Under the pieces are notes generated by a model. It worked only from the letters and a program-made list of their open reading frames with translations. It searched no databases and was not told where the DNA came from. The translations under genes were made by a program, and so were the position numbers. From SAR92 bacterium MED-G29 (lineage in GTDB: Bacteria > Pseudomonadota > Gammaproteobacteria > Pseudomonadales > Porticoccaceae): a DNA stretch of 64,000 bases. Location: NCBI GenBank assembly GCA_002457245.1, contig NTJY01000002.1:1-64000 (forward strand), written 5' to 3'. Positions 27,627 through 36,315 of this stretch are shown here, piece after piece (within the stretch, counting starts at the first letter, position 1; each line of letters starts with the position of its first letter).

Positions 27627-28538
27627 TTATTTGCAGGGAGTATCGTAAAAGCCCTCAGGTGCCCGCTGAATAGTCTTTGGCGGTATTGTAGTGGGATTCC
27701 AATTTGCAACTGCCCAACCCACAATTTCTTCAGCACTCAAAACTTTTAAATCTTGAGGAGGATTCTGCTTTAACCACTTCAAAGCAAGCCAAAGATTTTC
27801 TGACTCTCGTCCAGCCGGTAACTCTGATGCTAAATTTTGTTTGCTAAGTTTTAGATTATTTTTAGATGTTGCAATTGGCAAGTGAGTATAGTTCGGTTGA
27901 GGGAAACCTAGCATTCGCTGTAGAAAAATTTGGCGATGAGTCGACCCAAGAAGATCAGAGCCTCGCAGTATATCAGTAATACCTTGAGCATTATCGTCAA
28001 CTATCACAGCCAGTTGGTAAGAGATTAATCCATCTCTTCTCCGAATAATAAAATCACCAACATTGGTTGTTAAATTCTGTTCTTGCCAGCCAAATATTGC
28101 ATCATTAAAACTAATATAATCTAAGTCAGAGTTAATTATTAATCTGGTTGCATTGCCTTCAGAAATAAGTTGACGAGTTTTACAAAATTTGTCGTAAACG
28201 CCGTTCAGCTCTCGAAGACGAGCTCTATTGCAGTCACAAAAATATATAGCTCCTTTATTTTGCAAGTCATTAATAATTTCAGAGTAGAGACTCAGACGAT
28301 TACTTTGATATACAACACTGTCATCCCAACGCAAACCGTGAGATTCCAACTGTAACAAGATTTGGCGGCTCGCGCCTTTTACTTCACGAGGAGGATCAAT
28401 ATCCTCAATACGTACTAACCATTTTCCACGCTTACTTTTGATATCCGCATAGCTTGCTAGGGCGCAGACAAGGGAACCAAAATGCAAAGGCCCAGAAGGG
28501 GAGGGGGCAAAACGACCTTTAGAGGGAGGGAGTATCAT
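27627..28538 (-). CDS. gluQ: Glutamyl-Q tRNA(Asp) synthetase
   Basis: It attaches glutamate to the queuosine base of tRNA(Asp). It is a truncated GluRS paralogue of 303 residues lacking the anticodon-binding domain. It has the HIGH-like motif GRFAPSPSGPLHFGSL, RIEDIDPPREV, the zinc site CDCNRARL...Y-x3-C (about residues 101-119) and the KMSKS-like KLSKQN. The dksA-gluQ order is conserved and the two are 49 bp apart, consistent with one transcript. Confidence 0.96.
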   Translation of the reverse strand: MILPPSKGRFAPSPSGPLHFGSLVCALASYADIKSKRGKWLVRIEDIDPPREVKGASRQILLQLESHGLRWDDSVVYQSNRLSLYSEIINDLQNKGAIYFCDCNRARLRELNGVYDKFCKTRQLISEGNATRLIINSDLDYISFNDAIFGWQEQNLTTNVGDFIIRRRDGLISYQLAVIVDDNAQGITDILRGSDLLGSTHRQIFLQRMLGFPQPNYTHLPIATSKNNLKLSKQNLASELPAGRESENLWLALKWLKQNPPQDLKVLSAEEIVGWAVANWNPTTIPPKTIQRAPEGFYDTPCK

Positions 28539-28587
28539 CTTGGCTACAAAGGATCTAATGAGTTAAATTATAATTAACCCCCCTTGG

Positions 28588-29079
28588 TTAACCGCCTGTG
28601 AGTTGTTTTTCTTTAATCTCATCTAGAGTCTTGCAGTCAACACACAAATCAGCGGTGGGTCTAGCCTCAAGTCTTCTGATACCAACTTCGATACCACATT
28701 GATCACAAAAGCCATAATCATCTTCTTCAACTCGAATAAGAGTCTTATCAATTTTCTTGATAAGCTTACGTTCCCTATCTCGTGTTCGTAATTCGAGGCT
28801 AAACTCCTCTTCTTGTGTCGCACGATCAGCTGGATCAGGGAAGTTAGCAGCCTCATCTTTCATGTGACTAACAGTTCTGTCAACTTCTACCATTAATTCA
28901 AGACGCCACGCTTTCAAAATATTCTTGAAATGCTCGCGTTGTTTTTCATTCATATATTCTTCATTTTTCTTTTCGACATATGGAAGCAACCCGTGAAGAG
29001 AGGCGGGCTTCGTCTTTCCCGTTTTGGCTTTAGTTGAAGCTTTTTTCGAAGATTTTAGTGTTTCTTTTGCTTTTGCCAT
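28588..29079 (-). CDS. dksA: RNA polymerase-binding transcription factor DksA
   Basis: It binds the RNA polymerase secondary channel and works with ppGpp in the stringent response. The 163-residue protein has a lysine-rich N-terminal extension, a coiled coil with the acidic tip DPADRA (the D-x-x-D-x-A motif), and a four-Cys zinc finger (CDQC...CVDC). I start at ATG 29079; an in-frame TTG four codons earlier is unlikely. A promoter and a 17-bp palindrome lie directly upstream. Confidence 0.96.
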   Translation of the reverse strand: MAKAKETLKSSKKASTKAKTGKTKPASLHGLLPYVEKKNEEYMNEKQREHFKNILKAWRLELMVEVDRTVSHMKDEAANFPDPADRATQEEEFSLELRTRDRERKLIKKIDKTLIRVEEDDYGFCDQCGIEVGIRRLEARPTADLCVDCKTLDEIKEKQLTGG

Positions 29080-29102
29080 TAAAAAACCCAATAAGATGAG
29101 AT

Positions 29103-29119
29103 GCTCAAAAATTTTGAGC
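29103..29119. promoter_or_regulatory. 17-bp palindrome overlapping the predicted dksA transcription start
   Basis: GCTCAAAAATTTTGAGC is an inverted repeat with 8-bp arms about a single central base. The predicted dksA transcription start (about 29117) falls inside it, so it could be an operator or a 5'-terminal mRNA hairpin. Confidence 0.5.
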
Positions 29120-29123
29120 GGAG

Positions 29124-29152
29124 TTTATAGAGATTTTTTTACAATTTATCAA
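29124..29152 (-). promoter_or_regulatory. Sigma70 promoter of dksA
   Basis: On the minus strand TTGATA and TATAAA are separated by exactly 17 bp, 45 bp upstream of the dksA ATG. Both hexamers match consensus at five of six positions. Confidence 0.65.
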
Positions 29153-29297
29153 GGAATATTTACATATTTCTCTTTTCTAAACCTAAGAAGCTTAATTTTG
29201 ATGATTCAATAAGAAGTGATTTAATGTATCTACCTTTCACCACAGATCCTTATCCTCAGATGATCTGTAGTTCTCAGAACAGATTTTTGGAAACATT

Positions 29298-30035
29298 ATG
29301 GATTCTCACCCAAAATTATGGCCCGCAACTTTTTTGAGACGATACAAGCGCTTCTTTGCTGATTTGATAGATAGCGAAGGCAACATTATTACGGTTCATT
29401 GTCCTAATACAGGTTCTATGAAAAACTGTTTAGAGCCCAACTCATGCTGTTGGTACTCTTTGTCTTCTAACCCTAAACGAAAATTGAAAGGTACTTTAGA
29501 GTTAGTAACTACTAAATATGGCGCTCTAGCAGGAGTTAACACAGCGCGAGCTAACAATTTAGTGAGAACTGCGCTGGATACGAAACTCATCGCTGAACTT
29601 TCAGCTTATGACGTACTTAAATCTGAGGTTCCCTATGGGAAAGAGAAAAGTCGTATTGATTTTTTGTTGCAAGATACTTCAGGTGAGATTCCTGATTGCT
29701 ACCTTGAAGTTAAAAATGTAACTTTAGATGAGGGTAATGGCATGGCTATGTTTCCTGATTCGGTTACCGCTCGAGGGACTAAGCATTTAAGAGAGCTTAT
29801 TTTTATGGCCGAAGAGGGTTTTAGAAGTGTGCTATTTTTTTGCGTTCAACTCAGTGATGCTAAATCATTTAGTATTGCTTCTAACATAGATCCAGTCTAC
29901 GCAGGCACAATTAACGACGCTCTTGATAAAGGCATTGAAATTATAGCTTGGAGAACTTTGATTACCAGCGATAGTATTGCTCTGCAAATGCCCATAGATG
30001 TTACTTTAGATACTCTGGATCAGAAAACCAGATGA
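29298..30035 (+). CDS. sfsA: Sugar fermentation stimulation protein SfsA
   Basis: This 245-residue protein has an OB-like N-terminal domain (FLRRYKRFFADLIDSEGN, CPNTGSMKNCLEPNSCCWYS) and a nuclease-like C-terminal domain with SRIDFLL, CYLEVKNVTL and FPDSVTARGTKHLREL. The E-x-K and D residues form a restriction-nuclease-like core. It was described in E. coli as affecting maltose genes, but its molecular role is unresolved. It neighbours dksA as in many gammaproteobacteria. Confidence 0.95.
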   Translation: MDSHPKLWPATFLRRYKRFFADLIDSEGNIITVHCPNTGSMKNCLEPNSCCWYSLSSNPKRKLKGTLELVTTKYGALAGVNTARANNLVRTALDTKLIAELSAYDVLKSEVPYGKEKSRIDFLLQDTSGEIPDCYLEVKNVTLDEGNGMAMFPDSVTARGTKHLRELIFMAEEGFRSVLFFCVQLSDAKSFSIASNIDPVYAGTINDALDKGIEIIAWRTLITSDSIALQMPIDVTLDTLDQKTR

Positions 30036-30090
30036 TTTTTATGTAATTACAGTTTGGTTTTTGGTGTATTTTAGATTTAGGTCAAGTTGG

Positions 30091-30129
30091 CTTTTGCAAG
30101 ATTGTTGGGAGACAATCCATTAGCAAAAG
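30091..30129 (+). repeat. Nested stem-loop between sfsA and the M15 peptidase gene
   Basis: An outer 7-bp stem CTTTTGC/GCAAAAG encloses a 6-bp inner stem GATTGT/ACAATC with loop TGGGAG. It has no T-run, so it is not a standard terminator. The purine-rich loop could pair with pyrimidine-rich RNA. It ends 68 bp before the next start codon; strand is assigned from the flanking genes. Confidence 0.45.
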
Positions 30130-30197
30130 GGCCTTCGGATAAGGATGATGGCGTGCATTAAACATAATGTAGATGATTTTTGGAGTGTGAAGTAAAA

Positions 30198-30917
30198 GTG
30201 GCTAACTGTGAATCGGACAATATTGATATTTTAACTGGACTCACAGAACGTCATCTTGTGCCGATTGATTTTTTAGAGGATGGTCAGAGCGCCGCACGAA
30301 AATCTAATATTTTGGTTCATCAGCATGTACTGCGACCCTTCAGTCTTTTGCGTAGCGCTGCAGCAAATGAGGGGTTTGATCTCAGAATTTGTAGTGGATT
30401 CAGATCATTCCAACGACAGCGTTTGATTTGGAATGAGAAACTGTCTGGTTTGAGACCGGTTTTTGATAACAACGGAAAACCAGTTGTTTTGGATCAACTA
30501 TCTGACTGGCAAAAACTTCAAGCGGTGCTTAGATGGTCTGCATTGCCCGGATCTTCTCGGCACCATTGGGGGACTGATTTTGATGTTTATGATGCAAGCA
30601 CTTTGCCAAAAGATTACCAAATAAAATTGGTTCCAGATGAATGTGAGGGAAATGGTATTTTTGCTGATCTCCATGATTGGTTGAGTGATTTCTTTTCTAA
30701 ATATCCAGATGGTTTTTATAGACCTTATGCTGTTGATAGAGGTGGAGTGTCACCGGAAAAATGGCATATAAGTTATGGTCCGATTGCTACTCCGTATTCT
30801 AGCCAGTTGACCAAGGATATGATCCAGAATGCTCTACTTTTGGATGGAAATGTTAAGTACATATCAGTTGTTTTGGAGTTTTTAGATGAAATAATAGAGC
30901 GTTTTGTTTTGACTTGA
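30198..30917 (+). CDS. M15-family D-alanyl-D-alanine carboxypeptidase (VanY/LdcB type)
   Basis: This protein of about 239 residues has the M15B zinc-peptidase core: ICSGFRSFQRQRLIW, the first metal-ligand motif SSRHHWGTDFDVYD (H-x6-D) and the second, EKWHISYGP (E-x2-H). It should trim D-Ala or an equivalent from peptidoglycan peptides. No clear signal peptide is visible, so a cytoplasmic recycling role is possible. The start is unsure: GTG 30198 has GAAG five bases upstream, while TTG 30180 also stays in frame. Confidence 0.85.
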   Translation: MANCESDNIDILTGLTERHLVPIDFLEDGQSAARKSNILVHQHVLRPFSLLRSAAANEGFDLRICSGFRSFQRQRLIWNEKLSGLRPVFDNNGKPVVLDQLSDWQKLQAVLRWSALPGSSRHHWGTDFDVYDASTLPKDYQIKLVPDECEGNGIFADLHDWLSDFFSKYPDGFYRPYAVDRGGVSPEKWHISYGPIATPYSSQLTKDMIQNALLLDGNVKYISVVLEFLDEIIERFVLT

Positions 30918-30946
30918 TTAATATTAATTGTTGAGAGATTTTCTTT

Positions 30947-31723
30947 ATGGAAAAAGATATTTGGTCAGTGATAATTCAAGAAGCGAAATACTTGGAAATA
31001 CAAGAACCTGAATTAACTGACTTCCTGCGAAATACTATTTCTATGCATGATTGCTTCGAAAATGCCCTAGCATCTATCTTAGCTGATCAAGTAAGCACTA
31101 TTGGATTTCCAGTACTGCACTTGTATGAACTTTTTAATAAAGTACTCCTTAGCAGTATAAAAATAAAAAATGAGGCTTGTCTTGATTTAAAAGCCTGCTT
31201 TGATAGAGATGCTGCCTGCGAGTATTATTTGACGCCTTTACTTTATTTTAAAGGATATCAGGCTTTACAACTTCAAAGAATTGCAAATTTTTTGTGGAAT
31301 CAGAATCGTCAAGAACTAGCTTTATTTTTGCAAAGTAGAATGACAGATGTGTTCTGTCTTGATATTCATCCTGGAGCACAATTTGGTTCTGGAATTATGA
31401 TAGATCATGCAACAGGTGTCGTTATAGGTGAGACATCAATAGTTGGAAATAATGTGTCCATCTTGCATGGCGTCACTCTGGGTGGAAATTCAACTGATAG
31501 AGGAAAACGACATCCCACAATTGGTGATGGTGTGCTCATTTCAGCAGGAGCCAAAATTTTGGGTAATGTAAAGGTTGGTGATGGCGCTAAAATAGGAGCA
31601 GGAAGTTTGGTAATCAATCATGTTTTGCCTCATGTCACTGTAGCAGGGGTTCCAGCATCGGTTGTGGGGGTTCCCGTGCATGAGCAGCCAGCATTAGCAA
31701 TGAATCAGCGTTTTGATATTTAA
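30947..31723 (+). CDS. cysE: Serine O-acetyltransferase, copy 1
   Basis: It makes O-acetylserine from serine and acetyl-CoA, the carbon precursor of cysteine. The 258-residue protein has an N-terminal helical SATase domain and a C-terminal left-handed beta-helix of hexapeptide repeats. Catalytic-type motifs FDRDAAC, LDIHPGAQFGSG and IDHATGVVIGET are present, with GKRHPTIGDGV for the CoA/serine site. A second copy with clearly different sequence is at 36316-37116. Copy 1 diverges more from E. coli CysE, reading GGNSTDRGKRHP where copy 2 has GGTGKDSGDRHP. It is probably co-transcribed with dgkA. Confidence 0.92.
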   Translation: MEKDIWSVIIQEAKYLEIQEPELTDFLRNTISMHDCFENALASILADQVSTIGFPVLHLYELFNKVLLSSIKIKNEACLDLKACFDRDAACEYYLTPLLYFKGYQALQLQRIANFLWNQNRQELALFLQSRMTDVFCLDIHPGAQFGSGIMIDHATGVVIGETSIVGNNVSILHGVTLGGNSTDRGKRHPTIGDGVLISAGAKILGNVKVGDGAKIGAGSLVINHVLPHVTVAGVPASVVGVPVHEQPALAMNQRFDI

Positions 31724-31736
31724 TCGGAGACTAAAA

Positions 31737-32123
31737 ATGGTATTTAAAGCCTTTACTAGCTTTTTGAGTCGACGCGTAATTAAAACGACAATTCTTGCCT
31801 ATCAGGGTCTTGTGACAGCGTTTTCTGGACAGGAGGCTTTTCGATTTGAATTGGCCATCTTTCTTATATCAATTCCGCTTGCATTTTTTGTGGCTCAAAC
31901 AAATTTACAAATATTATTGCTCTTAGCAGTGGGAATCTTGGTGCTAATTATCGAATTACTTAACACGGCTATAGAGTTGGTTGTTGACAGGATTGGCCTA
32001 GAAATCAATAAACTTTCTGGCCAAGCAAAGGATGTTGGCTCTTCTGCTGTTTTCCTATCCCTTTTGCTTTTCGTGGTAGTTTGGACTGTCATCATCATAG
32101 ATAATTTTTCAATATTGGGTTAG
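31737..32123 (+). CDS. dgkA: Diacylglycerol kinase (prokaryotic DgkA)
   Basis: This small three-helix inner-membrane kinase phosphorylates diacylglycerol to phosphatidic acid, recycling lipid from periplasmic glucan synthesis. The 128 residues include TAFSGQEAFRFE and the catalytic signature IELLNTAIELVVDRIG. ATG 31737 is chosen because GGAGA precedes it and it follows the cysE stop by 13 bp. Its stop overlaps the end of the convergent membrane-protein gene by 4 bp. Confidence 0.93.
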   Translation: MVFKAFTSFLSRRVIKTTILAYQGLVTAFSGQEAFRFELAIFLISIPLAFFVAQTNLQILLLLAVGILVLIIELLNTAIELVVDRIGLEINKLSGQAKDVGSSAVFLSLLLFVVVWTVIIIDNFSILG

Positions 32124-33322
32124 AGACAAATCGAAGCTAGATGAACAATTTGCTTCTCGAGCAAAATTTGTCTTTGTTCAGGGAATCCCTCAAAAACATA
32201 GCAATTCTCTTTATGGTATCTAAATCGGGCGATAGAGCTTAATTGATCAATATCGTATTCATTTATGGATGCAACAATTGTATTCCGTGATACTGTTTCG
32301 GTAAGCTTCTGAGACGTATTTTTTAACTTCGCTAAACTCTCATGATAACGAAAAACTGGAAATGCTCTTATATTTTCACTACACAGGGTACAAGCTATCT
32401 CAAGATCGATGCCAAGTTTGTCTGATAACCTAATTAACAATTGCTGCAAAGAATAGATAGCCATCAAACAAACTAAAACATGTTGTCTAGAGCTATGGGT
32501 TGAACTAATACTAAAGCAAATTTTACCAAAGTCCCCCTCTAGTCTTTTTGCTCCATATAGTTCTAGAGTCCTCTCAGTACAGAGATCAATGTTTTCCCAT
32601 AATAATTCTAAATTTTCTTGACTAAGTTGCTTCTCCAATATTTCTCGATTTTTGAATCTCACAGTAATCATGGAACAATAATAATTACCCTCCATTAAAT
32701 CTTCAGATTTTTGAGAACTGGATAGGAGTGGTTGGATCTTCTTTTCAAGTATTGTTAATTCGTCATGAGTAATATCACTATTTCCCGGAAGACGATTAGA
32801 TAAAATATTTAATCGATTAGAAAGGCTTGATGAAAACTTTTGACAGACATATATGCAACCAAATGAAAAAAATCCCCATATAATTGCCCAAAGGTACAAG
32901 ACTTGTGAATATGCGGATTGAATAGTTTTACTCCTAAGGCTGACTACCAATGTACCAGCAAGAGTATCCTCAAGCTCTATATTACTTGTAAAAACCTCAA
33001 GTGCCTCTGGTAAAAAGTCTGCCTGACTACTTTTGGCTATAAGATTATTCTCTATGTCGTAAAGGCTTGCACTGAAAACAAGTTCATCTTCAGTTGCAGA
33101 TCTTAAAACAAACTGAACACTAACAACGTCATTGTTTAGCAGAGGAGCTCTGATCATTTCAGCTAATTGATTTAGAGTGGAGTTGCCTTTATCGTTTAGC
33201 ACTTGATTTGAAAGATTGGATGTTTGGGATGCTATCACTATCCAACTTGCAATTCCGAACACTATACAAACTAGGCTAGTTACTGCAGGAAGTCTTACGC
33301 CTAGAGAGGAAAGGGCAGGCAT
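32120..33322 (-). CDS. YtjB/AhpA-like inner-membrane protein with cyclase-like C-terminal region
   Basis: This 400-residue protein has TM1 at about residues 10-32, a periplasmic domain of about 110 residues and TM2 at about 140-160. A cytoplasmic region of about 240 residues follows. Topology, length and divergent placement next to serB match E. coli YtjB (Smp) and Pseudomonas AhpA. The cytoplasmic part (YYCSMITVRF ... LLWENIDLCTERTLELYGA ... GDFGKICFS) has the strand-helix spacing of a class III nucleotidyl-cyclase fold but lacks recognisable metal-binding Asp motifs. Catalytic activity is therefore unlikely. The fold assignment is inference. Confidence 0.65.
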   Translation of the reverse strand: MPALSSLGVRLPAVTSLVCIVFGIASWIVIASQTSNLSNQVLNDKGNSTLNQLAEMIRAPLLNNDVVSVQFVLRSATEDELVFSASLYDIENNLIAKSSQADFLPEALEVFTSNIELEDTLAGTLVVSLRSKTIQSAYSQVLYLWAIIWGFFSFGCIYVCQKFSSSLSNRLNILSNRLPGNSDITHDELTILEKKIQPLLSSSQKSEDLMEGNYYCSMITVRFKNREILEKQLSQENLELLWENIDLCTERTLELYGAKRLEGDFGKICFSISSTHSSRQHVLVCLMAIYSLQQLLIRLSDKLGIDLEIACTLCSENIRAFPVFRYHESLAKLKNTSQKLTETVSRNTIVASINEYDIDQLSSIARFRYHKENCYVFEGFPEQRQILLEKQIVHLASICL

Positions 33323-33416
33323 CAGAGAATTCCTAGTTACTTTGTTAGAAACTATTCTATCTTATTACTAGAACTTTTATATAAAATGTGACGTAAATTA
33401 TGTCGAGAATTTATTT

Positions 33417-34643
33417 GTGGACAAAATCTTATTAGTCAATGTATTCGGTGAGGATAAACCCGGAGTCACCAATGCCGTTGCCGAATCTTTGACTTCGTTT
33501 GGTATTGGTGTATTGGATATTGGACAAGCTGTAATTCATGACCAGTTAAATCTCGGAATTCTTGTCTGTGTGCCTGCTGGTAAGCTATTTTCAGATATTC
33601 AAAATACTTTAACTAAAACCCTCAACGAAATTAGTATGCAGGTACGCTGTATACCAGTCTCTCGTGATAGTTATGACAATTGGGTAGCAAATCAAGGTAA
33701 ATCAAGACACATTATTACTTTATTAGCTCGACGAATAGAAGCTAGAGATCTTGCTGCCGTCACAGATGTTACTTTGAAATATGGTCTGAATATTGACAAG
33801 ATTATTAGATTATCTGGTCGAGTCGACTTCTCCAAGAGGGATGATTTATCTCAAGCTTGCGTTGAATTTTCTGCCCGGGGTATGCCCAAAAATGATAATG
33901 ATTTTCGAAAATCATTGCTTGAACTAGCAGGCAAACATGACATTGATATTGCTTATCAAGAGGATAATATCTTTCGAAGTAATCGCCAGCTTGTTGTGTT
34001 TGATATGGACTCTACATTAATTAATGCTGAGGTTATTGATGAGTTAGCCCGCGAAGCAGGTGTTGGAGGCGAGGTATCCAAGATTACAGAATTAGCAATG
34101 GAAGGCAAGCTAGACTTTAAGCAGAGTTTTACTAAGAGAGTAGGTCTTCTCAAAGGATTAGATGAGGAAGCTCTGCACAGAGTTGCATGTCGGTTAAGTC
34201 TTAACGAGGGAGCAGATTACTTAATAAGCAGCCTTAGAAAGTTGGGTTATCGGACAGCGATAATATCAGGAGGCTTTAGTTTTTTTGGTAGATATTTACA
34301 GTCCTCTCTTGGTGTTGACTATGTCTATGCGAATGAACTAGATGTTGTCGATGGAATAGTGACTGGAAAAGTTAAGGGAGATATTATAGATGGAGAACGA
34401 AAAGCTGAAATTTTAAAGGAGATCGCTAAAATTCAAAATCTCAGTTTAGATCAAGTCATTGCGGTTGGAGATGGAGCAAATGATTTACCAATGCTAAATA
34501 TTGCGGGACTTGGGATAGCCTTTAGGGCTAAGCAGATTGTAAAAGCATCTGCACAGCAAGCAATATCGAATGCTGGGCTTGATGGTATCCTCTATCTTCT
34601 TGGCTACAGTGATAAAGATATTTCAAAATTGCACCATAATTAA
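33417..34643 (+). CDS. serB: Phosphoserine phosphatase with N-terminal ACT-like domains
   Basis: It hydrolyses phosphoserine to serine, the last step of serine synthesis. The 408-residue protein has about 185 residues of tandem ACT-like domains at the N-terminus (VNVFGEDKPGVTNAVAESL) and a HAD phosphatase domain with FDMDSTLINAE (Asp196/Asp198), the SGGFSFF motif and GDGANDLPML. Translation starts at GTG. It is divergent from the YtjB/AhpA-like gene, as in E. coli and Pseudomonas. Serine made here is the substrate of the two nearby CysE proteins. Confidence 0.96.
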   Translation: MDKILLVNVFGEDKPGVTNAVAESLTSFGIGVLDIGQAVIHDQLNLGILVCVPAGKLFSDIQNTLTKTLNEISMQVRCIPVSRDSYDNWVANQGKSRHIITLLARRIEARDLAAVTDVTLKYGLNIDKIIRLSGRVDFSKRDDLSQACVEFSARGMPKNDNDFRKSLLELAGKHDIDIAYQEDNIFRSNRQLVVFDMDSTLINAEVIDELAREAGVGGEVSKITELAMEGKLDFKQSFTKRVGLLKGLDEEALHRVACRLSLNEGADYLISSLRKLGYRTAIISGGFSFFGRYLQSSLGVDYVYANELDVVDGIVTGKVKGDIIDGERKAEILKEIAKIQNLSLDQVIAVGDGANDLPMLNIAGLGIAFRAKQIVKASAQQAISNAGLDGILYLLGYSDKDISKLHHN

Positions 34644-34653
34644 AAGCTTAAAC

Positions 34654-34669
34654 TTTTCTTATAAGAAAA
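34654..34669. repeat. 16-bp perfect palindrome between serB and efp
   Basis: TTTTCTTATAAGAAAA is a perfect palindrome 10 bp after the serB stop. The stem is AT-rich without a loop, so it could be a weak terminator or a protein-binding site. Confidence 0.3.
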
Positions 34670-34731
34670 TCTTGTTAATTCAGTCCTAACTTCGGTTATC
34701 ATCCTTCACTCGAATTAGTAGGAATAAAAAT

Positions 34732-35298
34732 ATGGCCAATTACTCAACAAGTGAATTTCGTTCAGGGCTTAAAATAATGCTGGATGGAGATCCCTGCTCG
34801 ATACTTGAGAATGAGTTTGTAAAGCCCGGAAAGGGCCAGGCCTTTAATAGAGTTAAGATGCGTAATTTGAAGACTGGGCGAGTTCTTGAAAAAACCTTCA
34901 AGTCAGGGGATTCTTTGGAAGGTGCGGATGTTATTGATACTGATATGCAGTATCTTTATGCCGATGGAGATTTTTGGTATTTCATGGAGCCAGACACTTA
35001 TGAGCAACATCAAGCTACTGAAGCTGCTGTTGGAGATGCGCTACCGTGGTTAAGTGAGCAAGATATTTGTGTGGTGACATTGTATAACGGGTCACCTCTA
35101 TCGGTAATCCCTCCCAATCATGTTGAGCTAGAAATAGTTGAGACTGACCCAGGTCTGCGCGGAGATACTGCGCAAGGGGGCAGTAAGCCGGCCAAACTAC
35201 TCACCGGAGCCGTGGTCAAAGTTCCATTATTTCTAGATCAAGGTGATGTGATTAAAGTTGATACGCGAACTGGTGAATATCAAGGCCGAATAAAATAA
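34732..35298 (+). CDS. efp: Elongation factor P
   Basis: It relieves ribosome stalling at polyproline stretches. The 188 residues form three beta-barrel domains. The loop VKPGKGQAF places Lys34 at the tip, the residue that is beta-lysylated by EpmA in E. coli-type systems. The downstream neighbour epmA supports lysylation rather than rhamnosylation, which uses an Arg at this position. The ATG is preceded by AGGAATAAAAAT. Confidence 0.98.
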   Translation: MANYSTSEFRSGLKIMLDGDPCSILENEFVKPGKGQAFNRVKMRNLKTGRVLEKTFKSGDSLEGADVIDTDMQYLYADGDFWYFMEPDTYEQHQATEAAVGDALPWLSEQDICVVTLYNGSPLSVIPPNHVELEIVETDPGLRGDTAQGGSKPAKLLTGAVVKVPLFLDQGDVIKVDTRTGEYQGRIK

Positions 35299-35345
35299 CT
35301 GGGCACGATGGATCTGGCTTTGATTAACTCTAGGGCGTGAAATAG

Positions 35346-36308
35346 ATGGACGACTGGCGGCCAGGGGCTTCAAAAGATACGCTTCTCAAGCGCGCTCTTT
35401 TACTTTCTGAAATTAGACACTTTTTCTCCCAAAGATCAGTTCTTGAAGTAGATGTTCCTATTCTAGGTCATTCGACTGTCACTGATCGTAATATTGAGTC
35501 AATTTTGGTTGATGTCGCGGGTTCATCAGGATTTCTTCAAACCTCCCCAGAATTTTTTATGAAACGGCTGTTAGCAAATGGTTCAGGAGATATTTACAGC
35601 CTGGGAAAATCATTTCGTCAAGACGAAATAGGCGAAAAGCACAATCCCGAATTTTGTCTCTTGGAGTGGTATCGTTGCGGATGGGACGAGCATCAACTTA
35701 TGGCTGAAGTTGTTGAGCTAGTGGAAATTTTATCAGCCATTAATCAATCTAGTCCCATTTCAACCTCAAAAATGGCTTATTCGGAATGCGTATCTAATGT
35801 TCTAGGTTTTGATCCTCATGAAATATCGTTGGAGAAACTGAGAGATTTTGCAGCTAACATAGGATCAAAGGATTGGCTGAAAGAAACTAGAGAAAATTGT
35901 TTAGATCTTATTTTTAGCGTAGCTGTGGAACCTAAACTCCCTGCGGGCTTAGTCTTAGTTTATGACTATCCAGCCTGCCAGGCAGCGTTATCCCAAATTG
36001 ATAGAAATTCAAAAGGTCATTCTATCAGTCGTCGATTTGAGGTTTTTTATAATAAAATAGAAATAGGCAATGGTTATTTTGAGCTATTGGATGCAGTTGA
36101 TCAAAATGGTCGCTTTGATATGGATATTGAGTCTCGACTAAGAGATGGTAAACCTTTTGTGGGAAAAGATAAAAAATTCATTGATGCTGTTGAGGCAGGA
36201 CTCCCTCCTTGTGCAGGCATCGCTATCGGAGTGGATCGCTTGCTAATGGGGATGTTAGGTTCTGCATCAATTGACGAGGTAATGAGTTTTAGTTGGCCTA
36301 GAACCTGA
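35346..36308 (+). CDS. epmA: Elongation factor P--(R)-beta-lysine ligase
   Basis: This paralogue of class II lysyl-tRNA synthetase lacks the anticodon-binding domain and attaches (R)-beta-lysine to Lys34 of EF-P. Its 320 residues contain the class II motif 2 region SFRQDEIGEKHNPEF, LLEWYR, GNGYFELLD and the motif 3 GIAIGVDRLLMGMLG. Direct adjacency to efp (47 bp) makes the pairing clear. The 2,3-aminomutase EpmB, which makes beta-lysine, is not in this window. Confidence 0.97.
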   Translation: MDDWRPGASKDTLLKRALLLSEIRHFFSQRSVLEVDVPILGHSTVTDRNIESILVDVAGSSGFLQTSPEFFMKRLLANGSGDIYSLGKSFRQDEIGEKHNPEFCLLEWYRCGWDEHQLMAEVVELVEILSAINQSSPISTSKMAYSECVSNVLGFDPHEISLEKLRDFAANIGSKDWLKETRENCLDLIFSVAVEPKLPAGLVLVYDYPACQAALSQIDRNSKGHSISRRFEVFYNKIEIGNGYFELLDAVDQNGRFDMDIESRLRDGKPFVGKDKKFIDAVEAGLPPCAGIAIGVDRLLMGMLGSASIDEVMSFSWPRT

Positions 36309-36315
36309 ATTTAAA

